Assembly: GCA_009377535.1 (NCBI GenBank)
Contig: WHTV01000013.1
Location: forward strand, 1-64,000
Source: Kiloniellaceae bacterium
GTDB lineage: Bacteria > Pseudomonadota > Alphaproteobacteria > Kiloniellales > Kiloniellaceae
DNA length: 64,000 bases
Reading direction: 5' to 3'
Below are positions 42,696-50,865 of this stretch, piece after piece. The first letter of the stretch is position 1, and each line of letters starts with the position of its first letter. A program made the translations under genes and the position numbers. The notes beneath the pieces are model-generated. The model was given only the letters and a program-made list of their open reading frames with translations, made no database searches and had not been told where the DNA came from.

Positions 42696-43550
42696 ATGGC
42701 AAAGCTCATCGCACTGGTGGATGGATCGATCTATTCGCAGAGCGTCTGCGACCATGCCGCTTGGATCGCAAGTCGCACGCGGGCGGCGGTCGAGGTTCTG
42801 CACGTGCTCGGCCGGCGCGAGACGGCAAGCGCTCCCGCCAATCTTAGCGGCAACATCACGCTCGGCGCGCGCACGGCGCTGCTGGCGGAGTTGAGCGCCC
42901 TCGACGAGCAGCGGGCCAAGCTGGCACAGAAGCGCGGTCGGGCAGTCCTCGACGACGCCAAGACGCGCATCGAGGCAGCCGGTATAGAGGGGGTAACGAC
43001 GAAGCTCAGGATTGGCGACTTCGTGGAAAGCGTCGCCGAGTTGGAGATCGAGGCCGCGATGGTGGTGGTCGGCAAGCGCGGCGAGGCGGCCGACTTCGCC
43101 AAGCTGCACCTCGGCTCCAACCTCGAGCGGGTGGTGCGTTCAAGCAGCAAGCCGGTCTTCGTCGCTTCGCGCGCCTTCAAGCCGATTGAGCGCTTCCTCA
43201 TCGCCTATGATGGCGGCACAAGCAGCATGAAGGCAGTGGACCACATCGCGCGCAGCGAGCTTTTCGCCGGTCTGAAGTGCCGCTTGTTGACCGTAGGGCC
43301 GGAGACGGAAGAGAGCCGCAAGCGGCTGGACGATGCCCAGGCCGTGCTGAGGGCCGGTGGCTATGCGGTGGATACCGCGGTGCTTCCGGGCCAGCCCGAG
43401 GTCGTGATCTCTCAGGTGGTTGAATCCGAAGGGATCGACCTCCTGGTGATGGGTGCCTACGGCCATTCCCGCATCCGCAGCCTGATCATCGGCTCCACGA
43501 CGACGGAGATGGTGCGTTCCTGCAGGATTCCGGTGGTGTTGTTCCGCTGA
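42696..43550 (+). CDS. Universal stress protein with two tandem Usp domains
   Basis: This 284-residue protein has two universal stress protein domains: domain one (about 1-150, LIALVDGSIYSQSVCDHAAW, AAMVVVGKRGEAADFAKLHLG, ending PVFVASRAF) and domain two (about 160-284, RFLIAYDGGTSSMKAVDHIA, LLVMGAYGHSRIRSLIIGST with a canonical nucleotide-binding G-x2-G-x9-G(S/T) motif, RIPVVLFR). Only the second domain carries the full ATP-type motif. A strong GGGAGGAA ribosome-binding site precedes ATG 42696. Next to a SulP gene, a pairing seen in several proteobacteria; a regulatory link to anion uptake is inference. Confidence 0.92.
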   Translation: MAKLIALVDGSIYSQSVCDHAAWIASRTRAAVEVLHVLGRRETASAPANLSGNITLGARTALLAELSALDEQRAKLAQKRGRAVLDDAKTRIEAAGIEGVTTKLRIGDFVESVAELEIEAAMVVVGKRGEAADFAKLHLGSNLERVVRSSSKPVFVASRAFKPIERFLIAYDGGTSSMKAVDHIARSELFAGLKCRLLTVGPETEESRKRLDDAQAVLRAGGYAVDTAVLPGQPEVVISQVVESEGIDLLVMGAYGHSRIRSLIIGSTTTEMVRSCRIPVVLFR

Positions 43551-43735
43551 GAGAAACCGCCGGCCCGGCCGCAGCCTGTCGGCAGTTAGCTCGGCACGGG
43601 AAAGGCCAGCCTCTAATTTCGCGCAGCAGCGAAGGCTACAAGTCTGCGTGAGGAAAGCTGCAATGCCATGGCTCGCTGGGCTATGATGCCGGGACGAAGC
43701 TCGACCAGCGTCAGCCCGGATTGCAGGAGGTACCT

Positions 43736-44317
43736 ATGTGTGGCGCCACTGCGCGAACAGCGATCATGGTTCTCATACTTACAGGGGTCGCCCTTGCGCT
43801 GCCCACGCAAGGCGCCGCCGCCCGGAGTGCGTCGGCGGCGGCCACGGCCTTTGTCAACGGCGACAGGGGGCCGCCCCTGCACATCGTCAAGGTTCGGGGT
43901 GGTCATCGCTTCGTCGGTCATCGGGTGCACCACGCCGGACCGCGCGCGCTCCATCGCTGGCAGAGGCACAGCAGGCACGCCGCCGGAAAGCTTGCCGTCC
44001 GCGCCTTCCAGCGCAATGCGGCTCATCACGCCGGCTTCCACAATCGGACGTGGCGTCGCGTCAGCAAGCCTGCCTTCCGTGCTCCCCAAAGGCATGGCTT
44101 CAGCGGGGCCCGCCTGATTTCCGTCGACCGATCTGGAACGCAGCGGTTTGATGGGCACAGCGTTGTGGTATTCAAGGGACCCGGCTTGCACAGTTTTGCG
44201 GGGGACCCTCGGCAAGCGCGGCACGGTGCGGGCGGCAGCAAGCTTATTCTCTTGCCCTCCTCACCCCGCTTCAAGCACATCGTCGTCGTGCCGTCCCACC
44301 GCCACGTCGTCGACTAG
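43736..44317 (+). CDS. Exported basic, His/Arg-rich protein of unknown function
   Basis: This 193-residue protein has a clear signal peptide (hydrophobic AIMVLILTGVALALPTQGAA, cleavage near residue 30) and a mature part very rich in His, Arg and Gly (HRFVGHRVHHAGPRALHRWQ, then HGFSGARLISVDRSG). No domain is recognised. An ideal AGGAGG five bases before ATG 43736, a stop at a normal distance and a strongly signal-peptide-like start support it as real. A metal-binding or nucleic-acid-binding role would fit the composition but is not shown. The mature region could be poorly structured. Convergent with greB (39-base gap). Confidence 0.6.
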   Translation: MCGATARTAIMVLILTGVALALPTQGAAARSASAAATAFVNGDRGPPLHIVKVRGGHRFVGHRVHHAGPRALHRWQRHSRHAAGKLAVRAFQRNAAHHAGFHNRTWRRVSKPAFRAPQRHGFSGARLISVDRSGTQRFDGHSVVVFKGPGLHSFAGDPRQARHGAGGSKLILLPSSPRFKHIVVVPSHRHVVD

Positions 44318-44356
44318 GGCCGATCTGGTTGCGAAGGCTTCAGACTGCGCGGTGGG

Positions 44357-44830
44357 TCAGCTGACCTCTTCGATGTCGAGGGACTTCACGCCCTGGGGCG
44401 TTTCGACCTCGACGCCGGCGCCGGCGGTCTTGCCCATGAGGGCGCGGGCTACCGGCGAGCCGATGGAGATCTCGCCGCGCTGCATGTCGGCCTCGTCGTA
44501 GCCGACGATGCGTATCCTGTGGGAGCGGTCATCCTCGTCGATGTAGGTGACCGTGGAGCCGAAGCGCACCCGCCCCTGCGCGGTCTGGTGCTCCGGACGC
44601 ACCACGGTCGCATTCTCCAGGCGGCGGGCGAGCCAGTCGCAGCGGCGGTCGATCTGGCGCAGACGCTGCTTGTTGTAGATGTAGTCCCCGTTCTCGCTGC
44701 GATCGCCGTTGCCGGCAGCCCAGGAGACGATGGCGCAGACCTGGCGGCGTTCTTCCTGAAGCTGCCTCAACTCCTGCTGGAATCGCGCGAGGCCTTCGGG
44801 GGTAATCAGGGTGCGGAAATCGTCAACCAT
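44357..44830 (-). CDS. greB: Transcription elongation factor GreB
   Basis: This 157-residue transcript-cleavage factor stimulates RNA polymerase to cut backtracked RNA. It has the coiled-coil N-domain (LITPEGLARFQQELRQLQEE, then NGDRSENGDYIYNKQRLRQI with the conserved Asp/Glu acidic tip) and the C-terminal FKBP-like domain (GSTVTYIDEDDRSHRIRIVG, SPVARALMGKTAGAGVEVET). The GENGDYI-IYNK tip and the basic patch favour GreB over GreA. Its start is 12 bases downstream of the mscL stop, so the two may be co-transcribed. Confidence 0.93.
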   Translation of the reverse strand: MVDDFRTLITPEGLARFQQELRQLQEERRQVCAIVSWAAGNGDRSENGDYIYNKQRLRQIDRRCDWLARRLENATVVRPEHQTAQGRVRFGSTVTYIDEDDRSHRIRIVGYDEADMQRGEISIGSPVARALMGKTAGAGVEVETPQGVKSLDIEEVS

Positions 44831-44842
44831 CGTCCGCTCGCG

Positions 44843-45286
44843 TCAGGTGGGCTCGATCTGCGACGTGCAGTGGGGGCAGCGGATCGCCTTGATCGGAATC
44901 GAGGTGGTGCAGAAGGGGCAGGATTTCTCCGACGGCACCGGCGGCGGCACCGCTTCCTTGCGCTTCAGATTGTTCACCGCTTTCACGACCAGGAAGATGG
45001 CGAAGGCGATGATCACGAAGTCGATCAAGGTGTTGACGAAGAGGCCGACGTTCCAGGTCGCCGTCCCGGCGGCCTGGGCTTCTTCGAGCGTGGCGTAGTC
45101 GCCGCCGCCCAAGACAACGAAAATGTTGGAGAAATCGACCCCGCCCAGGAGCAGCCCGATGGGTGGCATGAGAATGTCGGAAACAAACGACGTCACGATC
45201 TTGCCGAAGGCGGCACCGATCACGATACCGATGGCCATGTCGAGCACGTTGCCCCGCATGGCGAATTCTTTGAACTCTTTCAGCAT
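44843..45286 (-). CDS. mscL: Large-conductance mechanosensitive channel with C-terminal zinc ribbon
   Basis: This 147-residue MscL protein has the conserved N-terminal amphipathic helix and TM1 ([40 protein letters not shown]), the periplasmic loop and TM2 ([20 protein letters not shown]). Instead of the usual charged helical tail it ends in a rubredoxin-like zinc ribbon with Cys123, Cys126, Cys137 and Cys140 (CPFC...CPHC). The channel opens on extreme membrane tension. The zinc ribbon is uncommon in MscL and might control assembly or gating; that is inference. It sits between the exported MBL-fold gene and greB. Confidence 0.93.
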   Translation of the reverse strand: MLKEFKEFAMRGNVLDMAIGIVIGAAFGKIVTSFVSDILMPPIGLLLGGVDFSNIFVVLGGGDYATLEEAQAAGTATWNVGLFVNTLIDFVIIAFAIFLVVKAVNNLKRKEAVPPPVPSEKSCPFCTTSIPIKAIRCPHCTSQIEPT

Positions 45287-45415
45287 ATCGGTTTTTCCCC
45301 AAGCAATTGACCGACCACCCCCGGGGCCGTCGCACCGTCACGGCGGCACTCGTCAGCGAGATTAAAGCCACAGCCCGGCAACCGGAAGCGCCAAAGCGGC
45401 GCCGGGGCGGGGCTG

Positions 45416-46219
45416 TCACCCACCGCCGAGCACCAGGACGGTGGGTTGTTTCGGCAGGGTACGGAGTGAAACCTCGACGGTGGGGCCCCGCGACATCCTG
45501 ATATCGAAGTCTCCGGCCATGCCGGCCAGGAAGGCGTCCAGGGAGCGGCTGCCGAAATAGTGCATGGGAATGACGAGGCTGGCACGCAGGTCCTGCAGCA
45601 CCTCGATCATCGACGGCAGATCCAGAGTCATGCTGCCGTCGACCGGGGCAAAAACTACATCCAGGCGACCGATCCGCGCGAGCTGCTCCGCATCCGGCTT
45701 GTGGTGCAGGTGGCCGAGATGCCCGATGCAGAGGTCCGCAACCTCGAAGATGAAGATCGAGTTGCCGAAGCGCTCGACGGTGCCGCCCCATGATCTGATG
45801 TCCGTCGGCACATTGCGGATGTAGACATCGGCCACGGTGAGGTCGTGAACGGCCGCTCCGCCCTCCGGATTCCACCCCCTGAGGACATGCTCGATTGCCG
45901 GATCAGGAAAGGGCGTGAAGTGGGTTTCGTGGGCGTGGTTCATCGTCACCACGCTCGGCGCCGACCCGCGGCCGGCATAGCCGTTGTAGTCGGTTGCGAT
46001 CACCACGCCGGCCGGCGTTTCCAGGCGGAAGGTGGAGTGGCCGACGTAGGTGATCTCGACCGACCCGCTCGCCTGGACCGGCGCAAAGCTGACGGGGATG
46101 ACGCCCGGCCGCTGCTCCACATAAGCGATGCAGTTGCTGGCCAGGGCGGCCACCGGCAAGAGCACAAGGGACGACAACAGTGCGAGATACGCGGTCACGC
46201 CAAAAAGGAGCCTGGTCAC
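45416..46219 (-). CDS. Exported metallo-beta-lactamase-fold hydrolase
   Basis: This 267-residue protein has a signal peptide (LLFGVTAYLALLSSLVLLPV, cleavage near residue 30) and an MBL-fold domain. The metal site reads VTMNHAHETHFTPF, where HxHxTH replaces the classical HxHxDH, plus GHLGHLHH near residue 170-177 and IPMHYFG near the C-terminus. Related proteins are L-ascorbate-6-phosphate lactonase-like hydrolases; exported members of this group are less common. Substrate unknown. GTG 46219 is chosen because AGGAGG lies six bases before it, better than ATG 46255. It lies 107 bases downstream of cobM and could be transcribed with it. Confidence 0.8.
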   Translation of the reverse strand: MTRLLFGVTAYLALLSSLVLLPVAALASNCIAYVEQRPGVIPVSFAPVQASGSVEITYVGHSTFRLETPAGVVIATDYNGYAGRGSAPSVVTMNHAHETHFTPFPDPAIEHVLRGWNPEGGAAVHDLTVADVYIRNVPTDIRSWGGTVERFGNSIFIFEVADLCIGHLGHLHHKPDAEQLARIGRLDVVFAPVDGSMTLDLPSMIEVLQDLRASLVIPMHYFGSRSLDAFLAGMAGDFDIRMSRGPTVEVSLRTLPKQPTVLVLGGG

Positions 46220-46326
46220 ACCGTTCCTCCTGCGAGCGCTTGCCTTGGCTGCCATTGTGTCAGCACTGGCCAGAGCATTCCAGGGGGAACGGCAGCCGCT
46301 CCTGTCAGGCTCGACGGCGCAATCGG

Positions 46327-47091
46327 TCAAGCGCTGCGCTTGGGGCGCAGCACGTGGACGTGGGTGGGGTCGTAGAGCTTGCTGTCGATGAAGTCGGTCT
46401 CGCCCAGCACCCGGCCCACCAGAATGAGGGCCGTGCGGGTGATCTTGGCGGCGCGCACCTTCTCGCGGATGTCGCTCAGGCTGCCCCTGATGATCTGCTG
46501 GTCCGGCCAGGAGGCGCGGTAGACCACCGCCACCGGACAGTCGGCGCCGTAGAAGGGCGTCAACGCCGCCTCGATGTGCTTCAGGTTGCGGATCGACAGG
46601 TGAATGGCCAGCGTCGCGCCGGACTTGCCGAGGGTCGCCAGATCCTCACCCGCCGGCATGGCGGAGGCCTTCATGGCGGTGCGCGTCAGGATCACGGTCT
46701 GGCTCACCTCCGGCAGGGTGAGCTCGCTTTCCAGCGCCGCAGCGGCGGCCGCATAGGCCGGCACGCCGGGCACGATCTCGAAGGGGATGTCGAGGGCGCG
46801 CAGGCGGCGGATCTGCTCGGCGATGGCGCCGTAGAGCGAGGGGTCGCCGGAATGCACCCGCGCCACGTCCTGGCCCGCCGCGTGGACGGTCTCGATCTCG
46901 GAGAGGATGGTGTCGAGGGTCATGGGTGCGGTGTCCATCACCTTGGCGCCCGCGGGAGCGAAGGCAACAACCTCGGCCGGCACCAGGGAGCCGGCATAGA
47001 GCACCACGGGGCAGCGCGCGATGAGGTCGCGCCCGCGCAGGGTAATGAGATCGGGCGCGCCGGGGCCGGCGCCGATGAAGTAGACCGTCAT
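46327..47091 (-). CDS. cobM: Precorrin-4 C11-methyltransferase
   Basis: This 254-residue SAM-dependent corrin methyltransferase (CobM/CbiF) methylates C11 of precorrin-4. Conserved marks: VYFIGAGPGAPDLITLRGRD at 3-22, VVLYAGSLVPAEVVA, ARVHSGDPSLYGAIAEQI, VPGVPAYAAAAAALESELTL and ALILVGRVLG. Start ATG overlaps the end of the cbiG-cobJ fusion gene (ATGA). It is the last cobalamin gene in the long minus-strand operon; the exported MBL gene follows. Confidence 0.96.
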   Translation of the reverse strand: MTVYFIGAGPGAPDLITLRGRDLIARCPVVLYAGSLVPAEVVAFAPAGAKVMDTAPMTLDTILSEIETVHAAGQDVARVHSGDPSLYGAIAEQIRRLRALDIPFEIVPGVPAYAAAAAALESELTLPEVSQTVILTRTAMKASAMPAGEDLATLGKSGATLAIHLSIRNLKHIEAALTPFYGADCPVAVVYRASWPDQQIIRGSLSDIREKVRAAKITRTALILVGRVLGETDFIDSKLYDPTHVHVLRPKRSA

Positions 47092-48929
47092 GCCGCGTCC
47101 TCCGATGTGGCCTTCGCCTTGCCCGCGTAGCTGCCCTGCTTTGCGGCGTAGCCGCGGGGCGTATAGACCCAGGTGCCGCCGTCGCCGCGCGCCACGCGCC
47201 GCGTCTCGCTGGAGCCGACCAGCACCACCGTCAGCATGTCCACCATGTCAGGCGTGAGCTCGGCGAGATCGACCGCGGTGACGCTCTCGCCCGGGCGACC
47301 GAGGTTGCGCGCCAGCACGACGGGCGTGTCGTCGGGGCGATGCTGGCGCAAGATCGCCACGGCGTCGGCAAGCTGCCGCCTGCGGCGCTTGGAGACCGGG
47401 TTATAGAAGGCGATGACGAAGTCGCCTTCCGCCGCCGCCCGCACCCGGCGCTCGATGGCCGTCCAGGGCGTCAGCAGGTCGGAAAGCGAGATGGTGCAGA
47501 AGTCGTGCCCCAAGGGCGCGCCGGCGCGGGCCGCCGCCGCCTGCAGCGCCGAGACGCCGGGCATGACGGTGACGCCGACACGCTGCCAGTCGGCGCGATC
47601 GCCGCATTCCAGCAGCTCGAAGACCAGGGTCGCCATGGCGTAGATGCCGGGATCGCCGGAGCAGACGAGCGCCACGGCGCGGCCCTCGGCGGCGAGATCC
47701 AGTGCCACGTGGACGCGCTTTTCCTCCTCGCCCAGCTCGTAGCCGTGGCGCGCCTTGCCGACGGCGAGCGGGCCCAGCAGATCGAGATAGAGGCCGTAGC
47801 CGACGAGGTCGCTGGCGCGCAGCACGGCGGCCTCCACTTCCGGCGTGCGCCAGAGCGGATCGCCCGGGCCGGTGCCGACGACCGCAAGCGTGCCACGCCC
47901 ACGACCGACGGCCGTGGCATCGACAACCTCCGGCGCGAGCGCGATCGCGCAGGTGGCGCGCTGCGACTTGGTCTTGGCGACGACCAGCTTGCCCTCCGGC
48001 CCGGCGGCGGCGAGCGCCGCGCCCTCGGCGACGCCGTGGCAGCCGACCTCGCGGAACACCAGGTCCGAAGGTCTTGCGAGGCGCGGCGTCTCGGCTTCCA
48101 GGGTCGCGGCGTCGAAGAAGCGCGCCGGCACGCCCAACGAGTCGGCGAGATGCAGCACCGCCGCCTCGTCGGACTTCACGTCGATGGAGAACACGCCGGC
48201 GATGGCCAGCCGCGACAGTCCCGCTTCGGCCAAGGTAGCGCGCACCAACTCCTCAAGCTCTGGTGCATCGGCATGACGTTCGCAGCCGACGCCGAGGCAG
48301 ACGCTTGCCGGATGATAGACGAGGCAGTCGGGGGCCGGCGTGCCCAGCCGTTCCGTCGCCTGGATCGTCAGCGCGCCGTCTTCATCGAAGGGCAGGCTGC
48401 TGTCGGCCAGCCAGGGCGCCTCGCCTTCCAGACGTAGGCCCCGGCCGCCGAGCAGCGCTGCGGTGAAACCCTTGTAGTGTTCCGGATTGCCGAGACGCCA
48501 GCCCGCGGGCGGTGCGTCCAGCGCCAGGCCGAAGCGGCGGTCGCCGGCGGTGGTGACAGCGGCCTCGACGCCCAGCGCCTGCGCAATGGCCTTGGCCAGC
48601 TCGTTGGCGCCGCGATGACCGCCGAGCAGCGGCACCACCGCGCTGCCGTCCTCGGCGACGGCGACGACCGGCGGCTCCGCACGCTTGTCGGCGATGAGCG
48701 GTGCCAGGGCGCGGATCAGCGTGCCCGCCGCGCAGAGCCCGACCACGGGCCGGCCGTCGAGGAACGCCGCCTGGACCTGCGCGGTGAAGTCATCGAAGAA
48801 GATATCGGCCTCGGCGACGCGGCCGCGGCGAGCGAAGACCAGGGCGCCAGGCAGCACCGACTTGAGGCGCGTCGCCAGAGTGGCCCCGCCGGGGGTCAAG
48901 ATGATGAGCGCGGGCGCCAGTGCCGTCAT
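47088..48929 (-). CDS. cobJ: CbiG-CobJ fusion: cobalt-precorrin-5A hydrolase and precorrin-3B C17-methyltransferase
   Basis: This 613-residue fusion has residues about 1-340 matching CbiG (GLCAAGTLIRALAPLIADKR, VPLLGGHRGANELAKAIAQA; and the CbiG-C/CobE part with CLGVGCERHADAPELEEL and GVFSIDVKSDEAAV), which opens the delta-lactone of cobalt-precorrin-5A, and residues about 345-613 matching CobJ/CbiH (LAVVGTGPGDPLWRTPEVEA, SGDPGIYAMATLVFELLE, VMPGVSALQAAAARAGAPLG, FCTISLSDLLTPWTAIERRV), the ring-contracting methyltransferase. This CbiG-CobJ fusion order is known in alphaproteobacteria. CbiG is normally a cobalt-early-pathway member. Four-base overlap with cobM and with cobI. Confidence 0.94.
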   Translation of the reverse strand: MTALAPALIILTPGGATLATRLKSVLPGALVFARRGRVAEADIFFDDFTAQVQAAFLDGRPVVGLCAAGTLIRALAPLIADKRAEPPVVAVAEDGSAVVPLLGGHRGANELAKAIAQALGVEAAVTTAGDRRFGLALDAPPAGWRLGNPEHYKGFTAALLGGRGLRLEGEAPWLADSSLPFDEDGALTIQATERLGTPAPDCLVYHPASVCLGVGCERHADAPELEELVRATLAEAGLSRLAIAGVFSIDVKSDEAAVLHLADSLGVPARFFDAATLEAETPRLARPSDLVFREVGCHGVAEGAALAAAGPEGKLVVAKTKSQRATCAIALAPEVVDATAVGRGRGTLAVVGTGPGDPLWRTPEVEAAVLRASDLVGYGLYLDLLGPLAVGKARHGYELGEEEKRVHVALDLAAEGRAVALVCSGDPGIYAMATLVFELLECGDRADWQRVGVTVMPGVSALQAAAARAGAPLGHDFCTISLSDLLTPWTAIERRVRAAAEGDFVIAFYNPVSKRRRRQLADAVAILRQHRPDDTPVVLARNLGRPGESVTAVDLAELTPDMVDMLTVVLVGSSETRRVARGDGGTWVYTPRGYAAKQGSYAGKAKATSEDAA

Positions 48930-49630
48930 GTCCAGGCCTCGCCGCGCCGGTGGAAGAGGATCATCGAGAAATAGGGGGCGCTGTCGGCGTCCAGATCTCG
49001 CAGCGGCAGGATGCGCTGCTCGTCCATGGTGGCACGCTCCACGTAGCGGGCGCGGTCCAGCAGGCCGAGGATACGCAGGACCTTGCGCACCTTCTGCAGG
49101 TGGCGACCGACCTTGACGATCGCCGCCGCCTCGGCATCGCGCAGCAACTGCGCCAGCACGTGCTCATCCAAGGTCGCCGGAATCACGGTCAGCACGTCGT
49201 TGCGGGCGGCCAGCGGCGCACCGAGCACCGCCGCGCAGGCGGTCAGCGAGGAAACGCCGGGCACCACCTCCACCGGGAAGCGCTCGGCGATGCGCCCGAA
49301 GAGATACATGAACGAGCCGTAGAAGAAGGGGTCGCCCTCGCAGAGCGCGGCCACGTCGCGGCCGGCGGCGAGATGCCCACCTATCTCCTCGGCCGCCCGG
49401 TCGTAGACCTCCTGCGCCGGAAAGCGTGCCGCCACCATGGGCATGCGCAGCACGATCTCGGTCTGCCCGCCCGGCAGGTGGTCGGCGACGATGGCGCGGG
49501 CCAGGCTGTCGCCCTCCTCCGGCGCCGGATAGGCCAGCACCGGTGCCGCCTGCAGCAGGCGCAGTGCCTTCAGGGTGATGAGTTCGGGATCGCCGGGGCC
49601 GATGCCGAGACCGTAGAGGGTGCCGGTCAT
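48926..49630 (-). CDS. cobI: Precorrin-2 C20-methyltransferase
   Basis: This 234-residue SAM-dependent methyltransferase (CobI/CbiL) methylates C20 of precorrin-2 to give precorrin-3A. Marks: LYGLGIGPGDPELITLKALR, LRMPMVAARFPAQEVYDRAA, LCEGDPFFYGSFMYLFGRIA, VVPGVSSLTACAAVLGAPLA, IVKVGRHLQKV and ALRDLDA-like end with APYFSMILFHR. The start ATG 49630 overlaps the cobL stop in ATGA form, fixing the reading. It follows cobL and precedes the cbiG-cobJ fusion with overlaps on both sides, showing a compact operon. Confidence 0.96.
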   Translation of the reverse strand: MTGTLYGLGIGPGDPELITLKALRLLQAAPVLAYPAPEEGDSLARAIVADHLPGGQTEIVLRMPMVAARFPAQEVYDRAAEEIGGHLAAGRDVAALCEGDPFFYGSFMYLFGRIAERFPVEVVPGVSSLTACAAVLGAPLAARNDVLTVIPATLDEHVLAQLLRDAEAAAIVKVGRHLQKVRKVLRILGLLDRARYVERATMDEQRILPLRDLDADSAPYFSMILFHRRGEAWT

Positions 49631-50847
49631 GATTTTACACTCACAGGTTTGGTCGCCGCATATTGAGTGACCGGCATCATCGGCCGCCAGCCCTGGAACG
49701 GCCCGACCGGCTCGGCACGGAAGATGGCGAAGCGGATGAGCGCGCCGCCTTGGGCTTTCTGCCAGGCGAGCAGCACAGCTTCGCTCTCCAGCGTTACCGC
49801 ATTGGCGACCAGGCGGCCGCCCGGCTTCAGCGCCGCCCAGCAGGTTTCGACCAGGCCGGCCTTGGAGACGCCGCCGCCGACGAAGATCGCATCGGGTGCT
49901 GCCAATCCCTCGAGGGCGGCCGGCGCCTCGCCGGCAACGATCTGCAGGGTGGGCGTGCCGAGGCTCTCTGCGTTTTCGGCGATCATCGTGCGGCGCTCCG
50001 CCTTGCGTTCGATGGCGACGGCGCGGGCGCGCGGCGCCGCGCGCATCCACTCCACCGCGACCGAGCCGCAGCCGGCGCCGACGTCCCACAGCAGCCCGCC
50101 CGGCACCGGCGCCAGGGCGGCGAGCGTGGCGGCGCGCAGCTCGCGCTTGGTCATCTGACCGTCGTGATGGAAGGCCTCGTCGGGCAGGCCCGGCGTGCGC
50201 GGCAGCAGCAGCGCCTCGGGGCCGGCGACGCAGTCGACCGCCAGGGTATTGAGGTCGGCGACGTCATTGGCGGTCCAGGCTGCGGCCGTGCCGTCGAAGC
50301 GGCGTTCCCTTTCGCCATCGAGATGTTCCAGCAGACTCAGGTAGCTGGCGCCGTAACCGCGCTCGCAGAGCAGCGCCGCGACCGCCGCCGGCGTCGTCGC
50401 GTCCTCGCTGAGGATCAGCAGCTTGGCATTGGGTTGCAGGTAGGGGTGCAGCAGAGAGAGCGGGCGACCGTGCAGCGTGAGACAGTCGACTTCCGCCAGC
50501 GGCCAGCCAATCCGGGCGGCCGCCAGAGAGAAGGCAGACCGCCCGGGCAGGATGGCAATCTCGCTACGCGGGATTCGACGCAGCAACGAGACTCCGATCC
50601 CATACCACAGAGGATCGCCGGATGCCAAAACGCAAACGCGCGTGCCGCGACGAGATTCGATCTCGTCGAGCAACGCCGAAAGCGGAGACGGCCAGGCAAG
50701 ACGCTCGCGGCTGTCGTCCGGCAGCATCGCCAGATGTCGCGCGCCACCGATCAGAACCTGCGCATCGTCGACCAGCGCGCGCGCCGGCGCGGTGAGGCCG
50801 GCGAGTCCGTCCTCGCCGATGCCGACGATGGAAAGCCAAGGTGCCAT
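49627..50847 (-). CDS. cobL: Precorrin-6Y C5,15-methyltransferase (decarboxylating)
   Basis: This 406-residue bifunctional methyltransferase (CbiE-CbiT fusion) methylates C5 and C15 and decarboxylates precorrin-6B, giving precorrin-8X. N-terminal CbiE domain: WLSIVGIGEDGLAGLTAPAR, LASGDPLWYGIGVSLLRRIP. C-terminal CbiT domain: MTKRELRAATLAALAPVPGG, LLWDVGAGCGSVAVEWMRA, the SAM-binding motif, and IFVGGGVSKAGLVETCWAA. ATG 50847 gives the usual start; ATG 50859 is also possible. The fused CobL form is typical of the oxygen-dependent route. Overlaps cobI; starts 18 bases after the cobH stop. Confidence 0.95.
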   Translation of the reverse strand: MAPWLSIVGIGEDGLAGLTAPARALVDDAQVLIGGARHLAMLPDDSRERLAWPSPLSALLDEIESRRGTRVCVLASGDPLWYGIGVSLLRRIPRSEIAILPGRSAFSLAAARIGWPLAEVDCLTLHGRPLSLLHPYLQPNAKLLILSEDATTPAAVAALLCERGYGASYLSLLEHLDGERERRFDGTAAAWTANDVADLNTLAVDCVAGPEALLLPRTPGLPDEAFHHDGQMTKRELRAATLAALAPVPGGLLWDVGAGCGSVAVEWMRAAPRARAVAIERKAERRTMIAENAESLGTPTLQIVAGEAPAALEGLAAPDAIFVGGGVSKAGLVETCWAALKPGGRLVANAVTLESEAVLLAWQKAQGGALIRFAIFRAEPVGPFQGWRPMMPVTQYAATKPVSVKS

Positions 50848-50865
50848 GCGCTCCAACATGGCTGC

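Noticed and set aside
44823-45875. 350-codon minus-strand frame overlapping mscL and the exported MBL gene
   Set aside because: Arg/His/Gly-rich shadow; the MscL frame has all conserved residues.
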